Assembly: GCF_029338395.1 (NCBI RefSeq)
Contig: NZ_CP119809.1
Coordinates: 3,100,001 to 3,164,000, forward strand
Direction: 5' to 3'
Length of the DNA: 64,000 bases
Origin: Halorussus caseinilyticus
GTDB lineage: Archaea; Halobacteriota; Halobacteria; Halobacteriales; Haladaptataceae
The notes below the pieces were generated by a model. The model was given only the letters and a program-made list of their open reading frames with translations. It had not been told where the DNA came from and ran no database searches. Made by a program: the position numbers and the translations under genes. Shown one piece after another: positions 60,366 through 64,000 of this stretch (its first letter is position 1; each line of letters starts with the position of its first letter).

Positions 60366-63257
60366 ATGAATGAAAAAGAGAACGAATCGGACGACACCGG
60401 AATCGACTCGGGGCGGCGTCGGTTCCTGAAGTACGCGGGCACCGGCGCGATTACCGGCGCGGCGGCGCTCGGCGAGGCGAGCGCCCGCGGCGACGGGAAG
60501 ACGCTCCCGCCGGGGTCCGGCGTGGACGAGGGTCTCTCGGTCGCCAACGTCGGCATCGACAACGGCACCTACCGCATCGAACTCGGCGAGACCGAGACCG
60601 GCACCCGCGACTGGTTCGTCGGCGAGAAGCGCACGCTCTACCACGAGTTCTTCGCGCTTCAGGACGGGACCGGGAGCGTCGTCCCGTCGTACAATCCGAA
60701 GACCGTCGTGGACTCGTTCCCCTCCGGCGGCGACCCCGGCACGACCTACTCGGCGACCATCCGGTACGCCGTCGGGTCCACCACGCTCGAAGTCGTCCGG
60801 AAGGTGACCCTCGCGCCCGACCAGACCAAATTCACCGTCACCTACGAAGTCACCAACGTCGGGTCGGCGTCGGTCGGGGACCTCCGCCTCTACCAGTACT
60901 GCGACTACGACGTGGCGTACTCGATGACCGACCAAGCGCGCTACCACTCCTCGGCCGAGATGCCCTACGTCCGGGACACCGGCGACGGTCTGGACCTCTA
61001 CACCGGATTCACCGGCGAGTCGGCCCCCGACCACCACCACGTCAGCGTCTACTACAACCCGCTCCAGCGCCCGGCATTCGCCTACGACGCGGTGCTGAAC
61101 GGGTCGCTCAACGACGCCACCGCCGCGCCCGACAGCGGTGGCGACGACGCGGTGGTCGCCGCCCAGTGGTCGCTCGGGTCGCTCGCACCCGGCGACACCA
61201 CCAGTTACACCCTCACGTTCGGCGCGGCCGAGACTCGGAGCGCCCTCGCGGACCTCATCGGAAACGGCACCGCGACCCAAGGCGTCGAACTCGGCGACCC
61301 GACCGTGGACCGCTTCCAGATTCGACCCCTCGACCAACTCCCGCTCGAGTTCTCCGTCTCCATCTCCGGTGTCAGCGACGACGTGACCCTCGAATTCCGG
61401 AATTCGAGTTCCTACGCCGACCTACTCCACGACTCGAAGACCGTGAGTCCCGACGCCGAGACGGTCACCAACCGCCTCGACATCGCCGGACCAGACCACG
61501 ACAAGATTCGGGGTGACATCATCGACCCCGAGGGCGCGGGCCGACTCCCTACCGACGGTCCCCTCTCGGTCACGGTGACGGCCTACGACAGTTCGGGGAG
61601 CGAACTCGACACGTTCGACCTCACGCTCAACAACCTCGAAGGGCCGAACTACGTCGAGTACCCCGACTTCAGCCGTCAGACCGGGATTCCGCTCGGCGGT
61701 CGGGACCGCTTCTACCTCGACGGCGACGACTACTACCACAACCACCAGTCGCTCCTCGTCCGGGAGTGGGCGCTCCGCGCCGCCGCGAACGGCGGCGACA
61801 CCAGTCGCGCCAGCGACCTGCCGCTCCCCGAGGACCCCGAAATCGCCGCGAACCGGGCGTGGCGCTTCGTCAAGATGTCGCTGTCGCCCGACGGCGAACC
61901 CGACGAGTTCACTCGCGACATCAACCTCGCGCGCTGGATAGACAAGAAGTTCCTCGGACCCGACCGGTCGTACCTCCCGCTGTCGGTCTACTCCTACCAG
62001 AACGGCCACATCTGCATCGAACACACCTACCTCTTCTCGTCGTTCACCCGGACGCTCGGCCTGCCGACCCGCGAGATGACCGCCGCCCTCGCCGCGCCCG
62101 GCGGGGCCTACGGTTACGACAGTTACACCTCGTGGTATCAGGAGTCGGCCGCGCAGGTGTTCTACGAGGGCCGGTGGAACTTCTACGACCTCTACATTTT
62201 CGGGGAGGGCGCGCGCGACCCCAGTCGCTACCTCGACGGCTACACCGGGTACAAGCTCTGGGAGACCAACTACCGGGTCCAAGAGACCACGATGCCCGAC
62301 GGGACGACTCGCTGGGGTCACGACTTCGGCATCGACTACGAGGGCGACCCCCGGACGCCCTCCCAGTGGGACTTCAACAGTTCGGTGCGCCGGTCCGGAC
62401 TCCTCGTCGCCAACTACTCGCCGGTCGAGATGGACGCCACCGACGCCGACGGCCGAGGCATCGACGCCACCCTCTCGGACGGACCCGGAACCGAGGTGAG
62501 CGAGACCGACCCCGAGACCGACATTCCGGGGTCGGTCCACGTCCCGAAGGGTTCGACCGGGTTCACCGACGCCGCCGACCCCGAGAGCGTCTACGACCTC
62601 CGCGAGAGCCTCTTCGTCCCCGACGGGGCCGAGTCGGGGTCGCTCACCCTCGACTACGAGGGTACCGACGACGGCGAGTACACCACCGTCCTCGCGCAGG
62701 TCTCCGAGAGCGACGACGGCGAGTTGGAAGTCGAGACCGAGACCGAACTTACGCTGGAAGTCACCGAGGGCGAGAGCCAACAACTCGAACTCGAACGCTC
62801 CTCGGGCGGAAGCGGCGACGGCGGCAGTTCCGATGGGTTCACCATCCGGAAGATTCCCGCCTCCATCGACATCGACCCCGACGCCATCAACCCGAGAGCG
62901 AAGGGGAAGTGGGTCACTGCCTACGTCGAACTCGGCGACAACAGTCTCGGCGTCGAAGTCTCCGACATCGCACTCGACACCGTGACGATGAACGGCGTCC
63001 CGGCAGTCACCGACCGGAAGTACGGGTTCGTGAAGAACCCGCCAATCGAGGACCGCGACGGCGACGGCTTCCCCGAACTCGCGGTGAAGTTCCCGCGGAG
63101 TGCGGTCGCCGCGACCCTCGACTCGGGCGGGAAAGCCGAAATCACCGTCTCGGGCGAAGTCGGCGACGTGACCTTCGAGGGGAGCGATTCGGTTCGCGTC
63201 GTGGGTGGCGGGAAGGGTCGCGGGAAGGGCGGTCGCGGCGGAAAGGGAGGGAAATGA
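60366..63257 (+). CDS. Large Tat-exported protein with transglutaminase-like core and Gly/Lys-rich tail
   Basis: 963 aa. Tat signal GRRRFLKYAGTGAITGAAALG near residues 17-37. Residues about 50-330 form beta-rich domains (VTYEVTNVGSASVGDL). Around 535-620 lies a transglutaminase-like pattern: GHICIEHTYLFSSF (Cys550), RTLGLPTRE, then EGRWNFYDLY (Asp608); the expected catalytic His is replaced (Glu593 region, ESAAQVF). A C-terminal domain with IPASIDIDPDAINPRAKGK is shared with other archaeal surface proteins. The last 17 residues are GGGKGRGKGGRGGKGGK, very basic for a haloarchaeon. Perhaps a cell-envelope protein or an inactive enzyme. Confidence 0.78.
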   Translation: MNEKENESDDTGIDSGRRRFLKYAGTGAITGAAALGEASARGDGKTLPPGSGVDEGLSVANVGIDNGTYRIELGETETGTRDWFVGEKRTLYHEFFALQDGTGSVVPSYNPKTVVDSFPSGGDPGTTYSATIRYAVGSTTLEVVRKVTLAPDQTKFTVTYEVTNVGSASVGDLRLYQYCDYDVAYSMTDQARYHSSAEMPYVRDTGDGLDLYTGFTGESAPDHHHVSVYYNPLQRPAFAYDAVLNGSLNDATAAPDSGGDDAVVAAQWSLGSLAPGDTTSYTLTFGAAETRSALADLIGNGTATQGVELGDPTVDRFQIRPLDQLPLEFSVSISGVSDDVTLEFRNSSSYADLLHDSKTVSPDAETVTNRLDIAGPDHDKIRGDIIDPEGAGRLPTDGPLSVTVTAYDSSGSELDTFDLTLNNLEGPNYVEYPDFSRQTGIPLGGRDRFYLDGDDYYHNHQSLLVREWALRAAANGGDTSRASDLPLPEDPEIAANRAWRFVKMSLSPDGEPDEFTRDINLARWIDKKFLGPDRSYLPLSVYSYQNGHICIEHTYLFSSFTRTLGLPTREMTAALAAPGGAYGYDSYTSWYQESAAQVFYEGRWNFYDLYIFGEGARDPSRYLDGYTGYKLWETNYRVQETTMPDGTTRWGHDFGIDYEGDPRTPSQWDFNSSVRRSGLLVANYSPVEMDATDADGRGIDATLSDGPGTEVSETDPETDIPGSVHVPKGSTGFTDAADPESVYDLRESLFVPDGAESGSLTLDYEGTDDGEYTTVLAQVSESDDGELEVETETELTLEVTEGESQQLELERSSGGSGDGGSSDGFTIRKIPASIDIDPDAINPRAKGKWVTAYVELGDNSLGVEVSDIALDTVTMNGVPAVTDRKYGFVKNPPIEDRDGDGFPELAVKFPRSAVAATLDSGGKAEITVSGEVGDVTFEGSDSVRVVGGGKGRGKGGRGGKGGK

Positions 63258-63269
63258 GATAGACTCGAC

Positions 63270-64000
63270 CTACTCTTCCCAATCGGGATGTCGGCCGGGC
63301 GTCGGCACGAAATCCACCGAATCGCGGAGTTCGGACTCTTCGACCCACGGCCGACACCGACCGTGTAACTCGAAGAGTCGGAACTCGTTGAGGTGAACCC
63401 AACTGTACGACGCGGTGTTGTCGTGTTCGCGCTCTGCTACCGCGTCGGTGAGTTCTCCCTTCGAAACGCCGATTCCGCTCTCTTGGGCCTCTGCGACCAG
63501 CGATTCGAGTTCGTCCGCCGTCTGCTCGTCGGTCAGGTCCTCGCTGTGCCAAATCTCCATCGCGGCCGCGACGACATCCGCCTTCCCGTCGAAGTTTTCG
63601 CCGGTCATCCAGCAGTAATCCCGAGGGAGGACGTACGACTTCTCGAAGTACGGCGTCTCACTGATTTTTCCCAATTCGGTCACTTCGCCGCCAGCGTCCT
63701 GTTCGTACACGCCGACGATGTAGTCGGCGTACGCCGCCAAGAGCTGGAACCGGATTCGGAACTCCGGGAGTCTGTCGAGACCGATTTCCCGAAGGTCGCC
63801 CATGACGAAGGCGTAGGCGCTCAGTCGCTTGTTCAGTTCGTTCTCTACTCGACGCAAGCGGCGAACGTAGGGGTCTCGATAGCTTCCGAGGACGTAGTAG
63901 GTGGTCTCGGGCGTCTGGAGGTGTGGTAGTTCTTCGTTTGCGAACCCGAGAATCGAGGCGGTTTCGTGCGGTTCCAATTCGAGACCGTGGAGGGCTTCGT
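63270..64000 (-). CDS. Hypothetical protein related to the gene at 16973, 5' end outside window
   Basis: The frame is open to the window edge (minus strand: ...EALHGLELEPHETASILGF), so the start is not seen. At least 240 aa. The order TYYVLGSYRDPYVRRL, RLSAYAFVMGDLREIG, YADYIVGVYEQDAGGEVTELG, YCWMTGENFDGKADV recalls nucleoside 2-deoxyribosyltransferase-like folds; the GG-E end of the third block would be the pocket Glu. The C-terminal part is helical (ELESLVAEAQESGIG) and ends in a CR-rich region. Similar layout to the protein at 16973 but low identity. Function unknown. Confidence 0.7.
   Translation of the reverse strand, partial: EALHGLELEPHETASILGFANEELPHLQTPETTYYVLGSYRDPYVRRLRRVENELNKRLSAYAFVMGDLREIGLDRLPEFRIRFQLLAAYADYIVGVYEQDAGGEVTELGKISETPYFEKSYVLPRDYCWMTGENFDGKADVVAAAMEIWHSEDLTDEQTADELESLVAEAQESGIGVSKGELTDAVAEREHDNTASYSWVHLNEFRLFELHGRCRPWVEESELRDSVDFVPTPGRHPDWEE

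Overview
The window is high-GC DNA from a haloarchaeon (class Halobacteria). The predicted proteins are strongly acidic, and many promoters look leaderless, with a TATA-like element about 25-30 bp before the start codon. Archaeal lineage genes are present: a thermosome subunit, tiaS, taw1 (TYW1-like), carS and rbkR. Secreted proteins mostly use twin-arginine (Tat) signals, often with a lipobox. The genus cannot be fixed from this stretch alone.

Layout. 0-3 kb: the end of a 2-oxoacid dehydrogenase operon (E2, E3). 3-9 kb: pheA, Hsp20, a Bcp-type peroxiredoxin, OsmC, an ornithine-cyclodeaminase/alanine-dehydrogenase family enzyme and small proteins. 8.9-10.6 kb: thermosome subunit. 11-17 kb: pstSCAB plus an AbrB-PhoU regulator, a complete phosphate-uptake operon. 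17-18.7 kb: a small accessory patch (a divergent gene pair with non-ATG starts around a palindrome) beside tRNA-Ser(GGA), whose 3' end is duplicated. 19-25 kb: RidA, threonine deaminase, a frameshifted membrane protein, citrate synthase, a PhoU/TrkA-C tandem protein and an SMR exporter. 25-33 kb: an MFS transporter, an AstE/AspA-type hydrolase, threonine synthase-like, DUF3800, TiaS and an HTH regulator. 33.3-35.2 kb: a SIR2-TPR protein that looks like a standalone NAD-consuming defence effector. 35-45 kb: glutaredoxin, an arylsulfotransferase-like protein, a purine-type permease with an HTH-PRTase regulator and pyrE, HxlR/DoxX, carS, proline dehydrogenase, DUF502 and ilvE. 45.6-51.7 kb: a polyamine-type ABC transporter with a class III aminotransferase and an Lrp/AsnC regulator. 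52-53 kb: rbkR-ribB (riboflavin). 53-56 kb: two paralogous Tat-exported proteins and a FilR1-type regulator. 56-64 kb: taw1, an NhaC-type antiporter, a Tat-exported precursor with a 12-cysteine C-terminal domain (halocin-C8-like architecture), a large Tat-exported transglutaminase-like protein, and a partial gene at the window edge.

Most interesting. (1) The Tat-exported, cysteine-rich precursor at 59.3 kb: a candidate new microhalocin, next to an Na+/H+ antiporter with which it shares an upstream 10-mer. (2) The SIR2-TPR protein at 33.3 kb, with its catalytic Asn/His in place. (3) The divergent pair at 17-18.3 kb (nucleoside-deoxyribosyltransferase/TIR-like fold candidate and SecB-like candidate) around a palindrome, next to the duplicated tRNA-Ser end. 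Several non-coding structures are unexplained: a 26-bp tandem repeat with a large inverted repeat at 4.3-4.55 kb, a 21-bp tandem array grown from the end of ilvE, and a set of perfect intergenic hairpins. All functional calls rest on reading motifs by eye; no database search was run.
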